Below are positions 8,407-17,344 of a stretch of DNA of 64,000 nt, one piece after another. Source of the stretch: Micromonospora sp. NBC_01699 (GTDB taxonomy: Bacteria; Actinomycetota; Actinomycetes; Mycobacteriales; Micromonosporaceae). Numbering within the stretch: the first letter of the stretch is position 1; the number at the start of each line of letters is the position of its first letter. The position numbers and the translations under genes were made by a program. The notes under the pieces are model-generated. The model was not told the origin of the DNA. It did no database searches and worked only from the letters and a program-made list of their open reading frames with translations. Location: NCBI RefSeq assembly GCF_036250065.1, contig NZ_CP109199.1:2976001-3040000 (forward strand), read 5' to 3'.

Positions 8407-10809
8407 ATGGCAGTCTCCCGCCGCAGGTTCATGTCCTCGGTCGTGGCCGGCTCGGCCCTGGCCGCGGTGTCCACCTCGGAGCTGCTCGCCGCCGCGGCCA
8501 GCCCGGCCCACGCGGCCAGCCCGCCCGGCGACGTCGTCGGCAAGATCTCCGTGGGTTACCAGGGCTGGTTCTCCGCCCCCGGCGACGGGGCACCGATCGG
8601 CGGCTGGTGGCACTGGAGCCGGGACCGGTTCCAGTCACCCTCACCGAGCAACACCACCATCGTTTCCTGGCCGGACAACCGCGAGTACACGCGTACCTAC
8701 AACACCGCGTACCCCAACCTCGGCAACGGCCAGCCGGCGGCGCTGTTCTCCTCCTACGACCAGCAGACCGTCGACACCCACTTCCGCTGGATGCAGGAAC
8801 ACAACTGCGACACCGCCGCCCTCCAGCGCTTCAACCCGTTCGGCGACGAGGGCCCCACCCGCGACGCCATGGCGGTCAAGGTCCGCGGCGCGGCGGAACG
8901 TTTCGCCCGCAAGTTCTACATCATGTACGACGTCACGAGCTGGACGAACTTCCAGTCCGAGTTGAAGACCGACTGGACCACGAAGATGTCCGCGCTCACC
9001 GCCTCACCCGCGTACGCCCGGCAGAACGGCAAGCCGGTGGTCTGCATCTGGGGCTTCGGCTTCAACGACAGCGGCCGACCGTTCCCGCCGGCACCCTGCC
9101 TCGAAGTGATCAACTGGTTCAAGGCGCAGGGCTGCTACGTGATCGGCGGGGTGCCGACGTACTGGCGTACCGGGGTGAACGACTCCCGGCCCGGCTTCCT
9201 CGACGTCTACCACGCCTTCAACATGATCTCGCCGTGGATGGTCGGCCGGACCGGCACCCTGGACGGGCTGGACTGGTTCTACAACAACGTCAACGTCCCC
9301 GACCAGGCCGACTGCAACGCCCACGGGATCGACTACCAGCCCTGCGTCATGCCCGGTGACCTTTCCTCCGGCCACCGCTACCACGGTGACTTCTACTGGC
9401 GGCACCTCTACAACATGATCCGGGTCGGCGCGCAGGGCCTCTACGTCTCCATGTTCGACGAGTACAACGAGGGCAACCAGATCGCCAAGACCGCCGAGAG
9501 CGCCGCCTGGGTGCCGGTCGGCGCCGGCATCCGCGCCCTCGACGAGGACGGCACCGCCTGCTCCTCCGACTACTACCTGCGGATCACCGCCGACGGCGGC
9601 CGGATGCTCAAGGGACAGCTCGCCCTCACCCCGGTCCGCCCGACCCAGCCGGTCGTCGGTGGCGGTGGTCCCGGCCCCGGCCCGACCAACCTCGCCGCCG
9701 GCAAGCCGACCACCGCCAGCAGCCAGAACGGCCCGTACCCGGCGGGCAACGCGGTGGACGGCAACCCGTCCAGCTACTGGGAGAGCAGCGGCAGCCTGCC
9801 GCAGTGGTTCCAGGTGGACCTCGGCGCCAGCGCCGCTGTCAACCGGGTGGTGCTGCGGCTGCCGGCCGGCTGGGAGAGCCGTACCCAGACGATCGCCGTA
9901 CAGGGCAGCGCCAACGGGTCCAGCTTCACCACCGTCGTCGGCGCCGCCGGTTACCAGTTCAGCCCGGCCAGCGGCAACACGGTCACCATCAACTTCGCCA
10001 CCGCCAACCTGCGCCACCTGCGGCTCACCACGTCCGCCAACACCGGCTGGCCGGCGGCGCAACTGTCCCAGGTGGAGGTCTACGGCGGTGTCGTCACCGA
10101 ACCGGGCACTCCGCCGACCGCACCGGCCGGGCTGACCGTCACCGCCAAGACGGCGACCAGCGTCGCGCTCGCCTGGACCGCGTCCGTCGACGACATCGGG
10201 GTGACCGGCTACCAGGTCCGCCAGGGCGGCACCGTGGTCGGCTCGCCCAGCGGTACGTCGTACACGGTGGGTGGGTTGAGCCCGGCGACCGCGTACAGTT
10301 TCTCGGTCGTGGCGCTGGACGCGGCGAACAACGTCTCGTCGCCGTCGAACACGGTGTCCGTCACCACCGACGCGGCCCCGCCGACCACCGCGAACCTGGC
10401 GCTGAACCGACCCACCTCGGAAAGCGGCCACGTCCAGGTCTACGGATCATCCAACGTGGTCGACGGCAACCCGAACACCTACTGGGAGAGCCCGAGCAAC
10501 GCCTTCCCGCAGTGGGTGCAGGTCGACCTCGGCGCGGCGACCCCGATCCGCCGGGTCGTGCTGAAGCTGCCCCCGTCGGCGGCCTGGGCGACCCGCAACC
10601 AGACGGTCACCGTGCAGGGCAGCACCAACGGCTCGACCTTCACCACCATCACCGGCCCGAGCAGCGTCACGTTCAACCCCGCCAGCGCCAACACCGCGAC
10701 CGTCGCCCTGCCCGCGACCACCACCCGCTACGTCCGCGTGGTCTTCACCGCCAACACCGGCTGGCCCGCCGGCCAGCTGTCGGAACTGGAGATCTACAGC
10801 ACCCCCTGA
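8407..10809 (+). CDS. Secreted GH71/GH99-like glycosidase with two discoidin-like modules and an Fn3 domain
   Basis: An 800-residue exported protein. A twin-arginine signal (SRRRFM, residues 4-9) and an A-rich core ending near 37 indicate Tat export. Residues about 42-400 form a TIM-barrel-like region that opens with KISVGYQGWF and contains KFYIMYDVTSW, VCIWGFGFND and MFDEYNEG, resembling the GH99/GH71-like families. Then follow a discoidin/CBM32-like module (about 428-562, with AVDGNPSSYWES), a fibronectin type III domain (567-655) and a second discoidin-like module (663-800, VVDGNPNTYWES). The modules probably bind galactose- or glucan-type sugars. The polysaccharide attacked is not known. 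Confidence 0.8.
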   Translation: MAVSRRRFMSSVVAGSALAAVSTSELLAAAASPAHAASPPGDVVGKISVGYQGWFSAPGDGAPIGGWWHWSRDRFQSPSPSNTTIVSWPDNREYTRTYNTAYPNLGNGQPAALFSSYDQQTVDTHFRWMQEHNCDTAALQRFNPFGDEGPTRDAMAVKVRGAAERFARKFYIMYDVTSWTNFQSELKTDWTTKMSALTASPAYARQNGKPVVCIWGFGFNDSGRPFPPAPCLEVINWFKAQGCYVIGGVPTYWRTGVNDSRPGFLDVYHAFNMISPWMVGRTGTLDGLDWFYNNVNVPDQADCNAHGIDYQPCVMPGDLSSGHRYHGDFYWRHLYNMIRVGAQGLYVSMFDEYNEGNQIAKTAESAAWVPVGAGIRALDEDGTACSSDYYLRITADGGRMLKGQLALTPVRPTQPVVGGGGPGPGPTNLAAGKPTTASSQNGPYPAGNAVDGNPSSYWESSGSLPQWFQVDLGASAAVNRVVLRLPAGWESRTQTIAVQGSANGSSFTTVVGAAGYQFSPASGNTVTINFATANLRHLRLTTSANTGWPAAQLSQVEVYGGVVTEPGTPPTAPAGLTVTAKTATSVALAWTASVDDIGVTGYQVRQGGTVVGSPSGTSYTVGGLSPATAYSFSVVALDAANNVSSPSNTVSVTTDAAPPTTANLALNRPTSESGHVQVYGSSNVVDGNPNTYWESPSNAFPQWVQVDLGAATPIRRVVLKLPPSAAWATRNQTVTVQGSTNGSTFTTITGPSSVTFNPASANTATVALPATTTRYVRVVFTANTGWPAGQLSELEIYSTP

Positions 10810-10819
10810 CCCGCCACCA

Positions 10820-10848
10820 CCGGCCCGGACCAGCGCGGTCCGGGCCGG
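10820..10848. terminator. Terminator hairpin between convergent genes
   Basis: Perfect 12-bp arms CCGGCCCGGACC (10820-10831) and GGTCCGGGCCGG (10837-10848) with a 5-nt loop. It lies 10 bp past the glycosidase stop and before the convergent gene that ends at 10877, so it can serve both directions. Confidence 0.75.
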
Positions 10849-10876
10849 TCGCCGGCCGGGCCGGGCGCTGTACGGG

Positions 10877-11371
10877 TCAGCGCTCCCGCGAGGTGTCCGA
10901 CGTGCCGGGTCCGGGCGCCAGGACGACCACCGCGGTCTCGGACGGCCGCCGCGCCGCGTACGCGTCCAGATTGGTGTCGATCTCGCGCCACCGGGCCCAC
11001 AGTCGCATCCGTTCGTCGCCGGTCGCGGCGTGACCGCGCACCAGCCGCCGCCCGTCGACCAGCTCGACGGTCGCGTCCGGGTGCGTCCGTAGGTTGAGCC
11101 ACCAGGCGGGCTCACCCTCACCCCACCCGTTCATCGCCAGCGTCACCAGATTCGGACCGTCCTCGACGTACGCGACGATGACGCTGCGCTGCCGGCCGCT
11201 GCGGCGCCCGGTGGTGGTCAGCCTCAGCGTGCCCCAGGCATTGGCGCGTGGTCGCCACAGTCCGACCCGGCCGGCAAAGACCCGGTACACGCCCCGGTGC
11301 ACCGACCAGGCCAGCCGGATGAACCATCGTGGCGGAAGCTGAGGTGGTTTCGCCCGGCGCTCGACCGACAT
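10877..11371 (-). CDS. Nitroreductase-family deazaflavin (F420)-dependent oxidoreductase
   Basis: A 164-residue protein of the Ddn/DUF385 split-barrel family, which uses the deazaflavin cofactor F420. It has the family's TTGRRSGRQRSV segment (cofactor phosphate binding) followed by VAYVEDGPNLVTLAMNGWGEGEPAWWLNLRTHPDATVEL-like strands, characteristic of these proteins. The ATG at 11371 follows GGAGG with a 5-nt spacer. It is monocistronic and divergent from rph. The substrate cannot be inferred; relatives reduce quinones or nitroimidazoles. Confidence 0.85.
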   Translation of the reverse strand: MSVERRAKPPQLPPRWFIRLAWSVHRGVYRVFAGRVGLWRPRANAWGTLRLTTTGRRSGRQRSVIVAYVEDGPNLVTLAMNGWGEGEPAWWLNLRTHPDATVELVDGRRLVRGHAATGDERMRLWARWREIDTNLDAYAARRPSETAVVVLAPGPGTSDTSRER

Positions 11372-11530
11372 GGTGACCTCCTGCACACCCGGTTGGCTGC
11401 GGACACAGTCACGACGCTAGCCGCAGCGCCGGGGGGCCGGTAGAGCCGAACAGTCCGTCGATGCGACGGGGCACCCGACCCGCTCCGGGCGGTCGAGGGA
11501 TCTCGGCCTGCGGCGGGCGAAAAAGGCAAA

Positions 11531-11554
11531 GGCAAGGAGATCGCACTCCTTGCC
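11531..11554. promoter_or_regulatory. 9-bp inverted repeat upstream of the rifamycin-associated element
   Basis: Arms GGCAAGGAG (11531-11539) and CTCCTTGCC (11546-11554) are perfect, with a 6-nt loop. It lies 22 bp upstream of the RAE palindrome. No gene ends into it, so an operator or promoter-proximal structure is more likely than a terminator. Confidence 0.4.
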
Positions 11555-11576
11555 ACTTCTAACGTATACCGCACAG

Positions 11577-11597
11577 GGGGCCTTGCGGCAAGGCCCC
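11577..11597 (+). promoter_or_regulatory. Rifamycin-associated element (RAE) upstream of rph
   Basis: A perfect 21-bp palindrome: GGGGCCTTG, three bases CGG, then CAAGGCCCC. It agrees with the RAE palindrome described upstream of rifamycin-inactivation genes in actinomycetes, where it is needed for rifamycin-induced expression. Its position, about 135 bp before the rph start on the same strand, fits. Confidence 0.8.
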
Positions 11598-11669
11598 GGT
11601 TGTGCCGCAGAATCGGCGGCCGGACACGGCACCGACGAGCAACGGGGGCACCAGGTGGGTGTGTTGTCG

Positions 11670-11735
11670 ATGTACGGGGGACGCGGCGACCTCGAACCGC
11701 CGAGGAGTATGGCTGCCCCGGCGGTGTCGCGATGA
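11670..11735 (+). CDS. Possible leader peptide overlapping the rph start
   Basis: A 21-codon frame starting at ATG 11670 (AGGTGGG 10 nt upstream) ends with TGA at 11733-11735, overlapping the rph ATG as ATGA. An internal ATG at 11709 would give an 8-residue peptide MAAPAVSR, with AGGAG only 1 nt before it. The rph ATG itself has no good ribosome site, so coupling from this frame would explain its translation. The peptide is not recognised. Confidence 0.35.
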   Translation: MYGGRGDLEPPRSMAAPAVSR

Positions 11736-14329
11736 TCGAGCAGTATGTGTTGGATCTACACGAGGTTGACCAGACGCGGGTCGCGATCGTCGGCGGCAAG
11801 GGCGCGCACCTGGGCGAGCTGTCGCGGATCGAGGGCGTCCGGGTGCCGGCCGGGTTCTGCGTGACGACGGACGCGTTCCGGCGGATCATGGCGGAAGCGC
11901 CGTCGATCGACGATCTGCTCGATCGGCTGTCGCGTCTGAACCCGGACGACCGGGAGGCGATCCGTACGCTCAGCGCACAGATCCGCCGGACCATCGAGGG
12001 GATCGCCCTTCCGGGCGACCTGGCGGCGGCGATCACCCGCGCGCTCGCCCAGTCCGGCGAGCAAGCCGCCTACGCCGTGCGGTCCAGCGCGACGGCGGAG
12101 GACCTGCCGACGGCCTCCTTCGCCGGTCAGCAGGACACGTACCTGAACGTCGTGGGGCCGGCGGCGATCCTGCGGCACGTCGGCCGGTGCTGGGCGTCGC
12201 TGTTCACCGAGCGGGCGGTGACCTACCGCCGGCGCAAGGGCATCGACCACCGTACGGTCCGGATGGCCGTGGTCGTGCAGCAGCTGGTCCTCCCGGACGC
12301 GGCCGGCATCCTGTTCACGGCCGACCCGGTCACGGGCAACCGGAAGGTCGCCACCGTGGACGCCAGCTTCGGCCTCGGCGAGGCCCTGGTCTCCGGCCTG
12401 GTGAGCCCGGACGTCTTCAGGGTGCGCGACGGCGACATCGTCGCCAGGACGATCGCCGCCAAACAGCGTGCCATCCACCCCCTACCGGCCGGCGGTACGC
12501 GGGAAGTGGCGATCGACCCGCAGCGGCAGGAGCAGCCGGCGCTGACGGATGCGCAGGTCGTACGGCTCGTCCGGCTCGGGCGGCGGATCGAAGCGCACTT
12601 CGGCCGCCCGCAGGACATCGAATGGTGCCTGGTCGACGACGACTTCCAGATCGTGCAGAGCCGGCCGATCACCACGCTGTTCCCCATCCCCGAGACCGGC
12701 GACCAGGAGAATCACGTCTACGTCTCCGTTGGTCACGGGCAGATGATGACCGACCCGATGAAGCCGCTGGGGCTCTCCGTGTGGCGGCTGACGGCCATGG
12801 CGCCGATGCAGGAGGCCGGCGGGAGGCTGTTCGTCGACGTCACCCCGCGCCTCGCCGCGCCCGCGAGCCGCGCCGGCCTCCTGGACGCCCTCGGGCGAGG
12901 CGATCCGCTGATCAGGGACGCGCTGGAGACAGTCCTCGACCGCGACGACTTCGTCCCGACGCTGCCGGACGCGGGCCCCGGCGGGCCGCCGGCCAGCGGC
13001 GCGTCCGCCCCGATCGAGCCCGATCCGGCCATCGTCGCCGAGCTGATCGAACGCAGCCAGACCTCCATCGCCGCCCTGCGGCGCGACATCCGGACGAAGA
13101 CCGGACCGGCGCTGTTCGACTTCCTGCTAGAGGCATTCGAGGAGCACAGGCGAGTCCTCGGCGATCCGCTGAGCATGCGGGCGATCATGGCGGGGATGGA
13201 GGCCACCTGGTGGCTCAACGACCGGCTGGGGGAATGGCTGGGCGAGAAGAACGCGGCCGACACCCTCACGCTGTCCGCCCCCGGCAACGTCACGTCGCAG
13301 ATGGGACTGGCGCTGCTCGACGTCGCGGACGTGATCCGCCCGTACCCGGCGGTGGTGGCGCTCCTGCGGGACGTCGAGCACGACGGCTTCCTGGACGAGT
13401 TGCCGAAGGTCGCGGGCGGGACCGAGGCGCGCGACGCCATCGAGGCATACCTCGACCGGTACGGCATGCGCTGCGTTGGCGAGATCGACATCACGAGGCC
13501 GCGCTGGAGCGAACGCCCCACCACGCTCGTGCCCCTGATCCTCGACAACATCAAGCTCTTCGAGCCGGGCGCCGCCGAGCGGCGCTTCGAGCAGGGACGG
13601 CAGGCGGCGCAGAGGAAGGCGCAGGAGGTGCTGTCACGCCTGCGGGCGCTGCCGGACGGGGAGCACAGGGCCGACGAGACCAAGCGGATGATCGACCGGG
13701 TCCGGACCTTCATCGGCTACCGGGAGTACCCGAAGTACGGCATCGTCAGCCGCTACCTCGTCTACAAGCGGGCCCTGCTGGAAGAGGCCGAGCGCCTCGT
13801 ACGGGCCAACGTGCTCGCCGAGAAGGAGGACGTCTTCTACCTCACGTTCCAGGAGTTCCACGACGTCGTGCGCGCGAACCAGGTGGACGACCAGCTCATC
13901 CGGCAGCGCCGGGAGGCGTTCCGGTCCTACCACGCGCTCACCCCGCCCCGGGTGCTGACCTCCGACGGGGAGGCCATCGCCGGGGCGTACCGACGCGACG
14001 ACGTACCGAGCGGTGCCCTGATCGGCCTGGCGGTCTCCGCCGGGACCATCGAGGGACGCGCCCGCGTCATCCTCAACATGGACGAGGCCGATCTCGAACC
14101 GGGTGACATCCTCGTCACGCCCCACACGGACCCGAGCTGGACGCCCCTCTTCGTCGCCATCACCGGCCTGGTGACGGAGGTCGGCGGATTGATGACACAC
14201 GGCGCGGTGATCGCCCGCGAGTACGGCCTACCGGCCGTCGTCGGTGTGCTGGATGCCACCCGGCTGATCTCCGATGGGCAGCGGATCCGCGTGCGCGGCG
14301 GCGACGGGTACGTCGAGCTTCTGTCCTGA
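11732..14329 (+). CDS. rph: Rifampin phosphotransferase
   Basis: An 865-residue cytosolic enzyme that inactivates rifamycins by transferring the beta-phosphate of ATP to the ansa-bridge hydroxyl. Domains follow the known order: an ATP-grasp/PEP-synthase-like ATP domain (about 1-310, opening with VGGKGAHLGELSRI and containing AVRSSATAEDLPTASFAGQQ), a rifamycin-binding domain (about 330-750), and a swivelling phospho-His domain (about 770-865) with the catalytic His823 in LMTHGAVIAREYGLPAVVG. The Thr-His-Gly form, rather than the Thr-Cys-His of PEP synthases, and the length support rph over pyruvate-water dikinase. An RAE lies upstream, predicting rifamycin induction. The ATG has no clear ribosome site and overlaps a short upstream frame. 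Confidence 0.92.
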   Translation: MIEQYVLDLHEVDQTRVAIVGGKGAHLGELSRIEGVRVPAGFCVTTDAFRRIMAEAPSIDDLLDRLSRLNPDDREAIRTLSAQIRRTIEGIALPGDLAAAITRALAQSGEQAAYAVRSSATAEDLPTASFAGQQDTYLNVVGPAAILRHVGRCWASLFTERAVTYRRRKGIDHRTVRMAVVVQQLVLPDAAGILFTADPVTGNRKVATVDASFGLGEALVSGLVSPDVFRVRDGDIVARTIAAKQRAIHPLPAGGTREVAIDPQRQEQPALTDAQVVRLVRLGRRIEAHFGRPQDIEWCLVDDDFQIVQSRPITTLFPIPETGDQENHVYVSVGHGQMMTDPMKPLGLSVWRLTAMAPMQEAGGRLFVDVTPRLAAPASRAGLLDALGRGDPLIRDALETVLDRDDFVPTLPDAGPGGPPASGASAPIEPDPAIVAELIERSQTSIAALRRDIRTKTGPALFDFLLEAFEEHRRVLGDPLSMRAIMAGMEATWWLNDRLGEWLGEKNAADTLTLSAPGNVTSQMGLALLDVADVIRPYPAVVALLRDVEHDGFLDELPKVAGGTEARDAIEAYLDRYGMRCVGEIDITRPRWSERPTTLVPLILDNIKLFEPGAAERRFEQGRQAAQRKAQEVLSRLRALPDGEHRADETKRMIDRVRTFIGYREYPKYGIVSRYLVYKRALLEEAERLVRANVLAEKEDVFYLTFQEFHDVVRANQVDDQLIRQRREAFRSYHALTPPRVLTSDGEAIAGAYRRDDVPSGALIGLAVSAGTIEGRARVILNMDEADLEPGDILVTPHTDPSWTPLFVAITGLVTEVGGLMTHGAVIAREYGLPAVVGVLDATRLISDGQRIRVRGGDGYVELLS

Positions 14330-14370
14330 CCGACGGTTTCGCCGGGATGGCCCGCCGCCCGGCGGAAGCA

Positions 14371-14409
14371 GGGGGTCAAAGGTCAGTGGTCTGCCGACCT
14401 TCGACCCCC
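14371..14409. terminator. Bidirectional terminator between rph and trpA
   Basis: Arms GGGGGTCAAAGGTC (14371-14384) and GACCTTCGACCCCC (14396-14409) pair at 13 of 14 positions with an 11-nt loop. It lies 42 bp past the rph stop, between convergent genes. Confidence 0.75.
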
Positions 14410-14494
14410 ACGTCTACCAACAGCATTACGCGGTCGTCTGCGGCGTCAACGGGCTCGAACACCGCCGAACATGTGTCCCTGGGCCGGCGAGGGA

Positions 14495-15289
14495 TCAGGC
14501 GGAGCGGACGCCGGAGGACAGGTCCCTGGCGACGGCTTCGACGGCGGCGAGGGCGGAGGGGCGGTCGGGGGCGTCGAGCAGGGCGCGGACGAAGGCCGAG
14601 CCGACGATGACGCCGTCGGCGAAGGCGGCGACCTGCGCGGCCTGGATCCCGTTGCTTACCCCGAGACCGACGCAGACCGGTACGTCGGTGACCGCCTTCA
14701 CCCGTTCGACCAGGTCTCGAGCGCCCGCCCCGACCGAGTTGCGCTCACCGGTCACGCCCATCAACGAGGCCGCGTAGACAAAGCCGCGTGACGCGTTCGC
14801 CGTCATCTCCAGCCGCTGCGGGGTGGAGGTGAGCGCCACCAGGTAGACCCGGTCCAGGTCGTGCGCGTCCGAGGCGGCCTGCCACTGCGCCGCCTCGTCC
14901 GGGATCAGGTCCGGTGTGATCAGCCCCGAGCCGCCGGCGTCGGCCAGGTCGGCGGCGAACCGGTCCACGCCGTACCGGTCGACCAGGTTCCAGTAGGTCA
15001 TCACCAGTGCGGGCGCGCCGGCGTCGACCACCCCGCGTACGGCGGTGAATGCGTCCTGGGTACGCGTACCGGCGGCCAGTGCCGCCTCGGTGGCGCGCTG
15101 GATCACCGGGCCGTCCATCAGCGGATCCGAGTACGGCAGGCCCACCTCGACGATGTCCACGCCCCCGGCCACCATCGCCCGCATAGCGGCGACCGAGGTC
15201 TCGACGTCGGGAAACCCGACCGGCAGGTAACCGATGAGCGCGGCGCGGCCCTCGGCCCGAGCCTTCTCGATGGTCGTACGGACGGTCAC
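14495..15289 (-). CDS. trpA: Tryptophan synthase alpha subunit
   Basis: A 264-residue cytosolic TIM-barrel enzyme that cleaves indole-3-glycerol phosphate to indole and glyceraldehyde 3-phosphate and passes indole to TrpB. Catalytic Glu48 ([11 protein letters not shown]) and Asp59 (LMDGP) are present. The GTG at 15289 overlaps the trpB stop as GTGA, so the subunits are made together. The length is normal for the family. The other trp genes are not in the window on this side. Confidence 0.97.
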   Translation of the reverse strand: MTVRTTIEKARAEGRAALIGYLPVGFPDVETSVAAMRAMVAGGVDIVEVGLPYSDPLMDGPVIQRATEAALAAGTRTQDAFTAVRGVVDAGAPALVMTYWNLVDRYGVDRFAADLADAGGSGLITPDLIPDEAAQWQAASDAHDLDRVYLVALTSTPQRLEMTANASRGFVYAASLMGVTGERNSVGAGARDLVERVKAVTDVPVCVGLGVSNGIQAAQVAAFADGVIVGSAFVRALLDAPDRPSALAAVEAVARDLSSGVRSA

Positions 15290-16602
15290 TTGGCCGCGTC
15301 CTCTCCGTGCGCCGCGTCGGCCGCCCCGGCCGGTGCGGGGGTGGCGTCCGGCGCGGGCGCGCCGTCCAGCAGACCGAAGTACCGGGCGGCGGTGTCGACG
15401 TCCTTGTCACCGCGACCCGACAGGTTGACCAGGATGACCCCGTCCGGGCCGAGTCGGCGGCCCTCGCGCAGCGCGCCGGCCAGCGCGTGCGCGCTCTCGA
15501 TCGCCGGGATGATCCCCTCGGTACGGGAGAGCAGCAGGAACGCCTCCATCGCGTCCGCGTCGGTCACCGGTTCGTAGCGGCCCCGACCGATCTCGTGCAG
15601 CCAGGAGTGCCCCGGCCCGACGCCCGGATAGTCGAGCCCGGCGGAGATCGAGTGGCTCTCCACGGTCTGACCGAACTCGTCCTGGAGGATGAAGGAGCGG
15701 CTGCCGTGCAGCACGCCCGGCGCGCCGCCGCTGATCGCCGCCGCGTGCCGGCCGGTGTCGACGCCGTCGCCACCCGCCTCGAATCCGACCAGTTCGACCT
15801 CGCTGTCGTCGAGGAACGCCTGGAAGATCCCGATCGCGTTGGAGCCGCCGCCGACGCAGGCGCAGATCGCGTCCGGCAGCCGGCCGACCAGGTCGAGCAC
15901 CTGCTGCCGGGCCTCGATCCCGATGATCTTCTGGAAGTCGCGCACCATCGACGGGAACGGGTGCGGCCCGGCCACCGAACCGATCAGGTAGTGCGTGTTG
16001 TGCACGTTGGTGACCCAGTCGCGCATGGCCTCGTTCATCGCGTCCTTGAGCGTGCGCGAGCCCGCCGTGACCGGGATGACGGTGGCGCCGAGCAGCCGCA
16101 TCCGGGCCACGTTCAGCGCCTGCCGCCGGGTGTCCTCCTCGCCCATGTAGATCACGGCTTCGAGGCCGAGCAGGGCGGCGGCGGTCGCGGTGGCCACGCC
16201 GTGCTGGCCGGCGCCGGTCTCGGCGATCACCCGGGTCTTACCCATCCGTACGGTGAGCAGCGCCTGCCCCAGCACGTTATTGATCTTGTGGGACCCGGTG
16301 TGGTTCAGATCCTCGCGCTTGAGGATGATCCGGGCACCGCCGGCGTGCGCGGCGAACCGCGGCGCCTCGGTCAGGATGCTCGGCCGACCCGAGTAGCTGC
16401 GGTGCAGCTCGTCGAGCTGGGCGACGAACTCCGGATCCACCAGTGCCGCCCGGTACGCGGCGTCCAACTCCTCCAGCGCCGCGATCAGCGCCTCGGGCAC
16501 GAACCGCCCACCGAACCGCCCGAAGTACGGGCCGGTCTGCGCGGAGAGCGGGGCGGCCGGGGCCGCGGGATCCTGTGCGGTGTTGTCGACAGTCTGAGTC
16601 AC
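15286..16602 (-). CDS. trpB: Tryptophan synthase beta subunit
   Basis: A 438-residue PLP enzyme joining indole and serine to tryptophan. The PLP lysine is Lys106 in HTGSHKINN, and the phosphate loop GGGSNAIG follows later. The GTG at 16602 has GAGGA 7 nt upstream. The C-terminus carries an Ala/Pro-rich extension of about 25 residues beyond the conserved end, as seen in some actinomycetes. It is the first gene of trpBA here; 420 bp without a clear gene lies upstream. No tryptophan-rich leader peptide was seen. Confidence 0.97.
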   Translation of the reverse strand: MTQTVDNTAQDPAAPAAPLSAQTGPYFGRFGGRFVPEALIAALEELDAAYRAALVDPEFVAQLDELHRSYSGRPSILTEAPRFAAHAGGARIILKREDLNHTGSHKINNVLGQALLTVRMGKTRVIAETGAGQHGVATATAAALLGLEAVIYMGEEDTRRQALNVARMRLLGATVIPVTAGSRTLKDAMNEAMRDWVTNVHNTHYLIGSVAGPHPFPSMVRDFQKIIGIEARQQVLDLVGRLPDAICACVGGGSNAIGIFQAFLDDSEVELVGFEAGGDGVDTGRHAAAISGGAPGVLHGSRSFILQDEFGQTVESHSISAGLDYPGVGPGHSWLHEIGRGRYEPVTDADAMEAFLLLSRTEGIIPAIESAHALAGALREGRRLGPDGVILVNLSGRGDKDVDTAARYFGLLDGAPAPDATPAPAGAADAAHGEDAAK

Positions 16603-17025
16603 CGGGTCCTCATCAGTTCGGATCGGTTGGGTCGCGATCAGCTCGGATCGTCAGGTCGCGGCGGCCTGGCGTGGCCCGAGTGGGACGGCGCGCCGGCGGG
16701 GTGCCGCCGTCGGCCGCCGGTGACCACCGTCGTCCGGGTCGCGTCGCGCGGCGGAAACCCGCCAGCGCCGGGGCGGCTCGCAGCGGCGGCGGTCGCTCGG
16801 CGTGAGGATGACCCTGGCCGGGCCACCTTCTGCCTGCGGGCAAGCTTACTTTCCGTGTTGAGCCGCTCCGACGCACCGGATCCGACCCTTCCCGAGGATC
16901 AGGACGCCAGCCCTCCTCGTCGGCTTTGGTGATGCCGTGCACGGTGATTCCACCGATCAGGACGCGGGCCTCCGGAGGACCGGGACGCCGGCCTTGGATG
17001 GATCAGGACGCCGGGCGGTTCCGGA
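16603..17025. other. Intergenic region upstream of trpB with short direct repeats
   Basis: About 420 bp. It should contain the trpBA promoter on the minus strand. A GATCAGGACGCC-like word occurs at 16897, 16955, 17001 and, as GATCAGGCCGCC, at 17024. A 109-residue Arg/Pro-rich frame at 16613-16942 (minus) would overlap the trpB ribosome site and has no recognisable domain; I do not call it. Confidence 0.4.
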
Positions 17026-17307
17026 TCAGGCCGCCGGGCGCGGGGCGCTGGCCAGGCCGGGCGGTGCGCTCGCCAGCGCCGCCTGGATCGCGGCGATCAG
17101 GGCCAGCGCCGATTCCTCGGTCAGCTCCACCGCCACCCGGGCGGCCGGACCGGCGGCCGGATTGACCAGGTCGATGTTCACCGTGTGCTCGTACGGGGCG
17201 TGCTGTGGGTGGTCGACGTACACGGTCGCCCCGGTGAGCCCGAACCAGCCGGTCGGTCCCTTGCCGCTGCCGTCGATCTCGATCTTCTCGGTGACGTAGG
17301 TGCACAT
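17026..17307 (-). CDS. Conserved small protein, DUF6295-like
   Basis: A 93-residue protein starting MCTYVTEKIEIDGSGKG, with a GAGAAGGAGCC ribosome site. The opening words, the TGWFGLTGATVYVDHPQHAPYEHTVNIDLVNPA segment (split here only for reading) and the size match the actinobacterial DUF6295 family as I remember it. The C-terminal third is Ala-rich and probably helical. No function is known. It follows the dienelactone hydrolase gene by 37 bp on the same strand, so the two may be co-transcribed; such pairs suggest a link, which is inference. Confidence 0.75.
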   Translation of the reverse strand: MCTYVTEKIEIDGSGKGPTGWFGLTGATVYVDHPQHAPYEHTVNIDLVNPAAGPAARVAVELTEESALALIAAIQAALASAPPGLASAPRPAA

Positions 17308-17344
17308 GTCCGGCTCCTTCTCGGGCGCTCGGGTGACGGGCGGA

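Noticed and set aside
11732-14329. Phosphoenolpyruvate synthase
   Set aside because: The His motif is Thr-His-Gly rather than Thr-Cys-His, the length is that of rifampin phosphotransferase, and an RAE lies upstream.
16613-16942. 109-residue frame upstream of trpB, possible TrpM-like protein
   Set aside because: Arg/Pro/Gly-rich without resemblance to known trp-associated proteins; it overlaps the trpB ribosome site and lacks a good site of its own.
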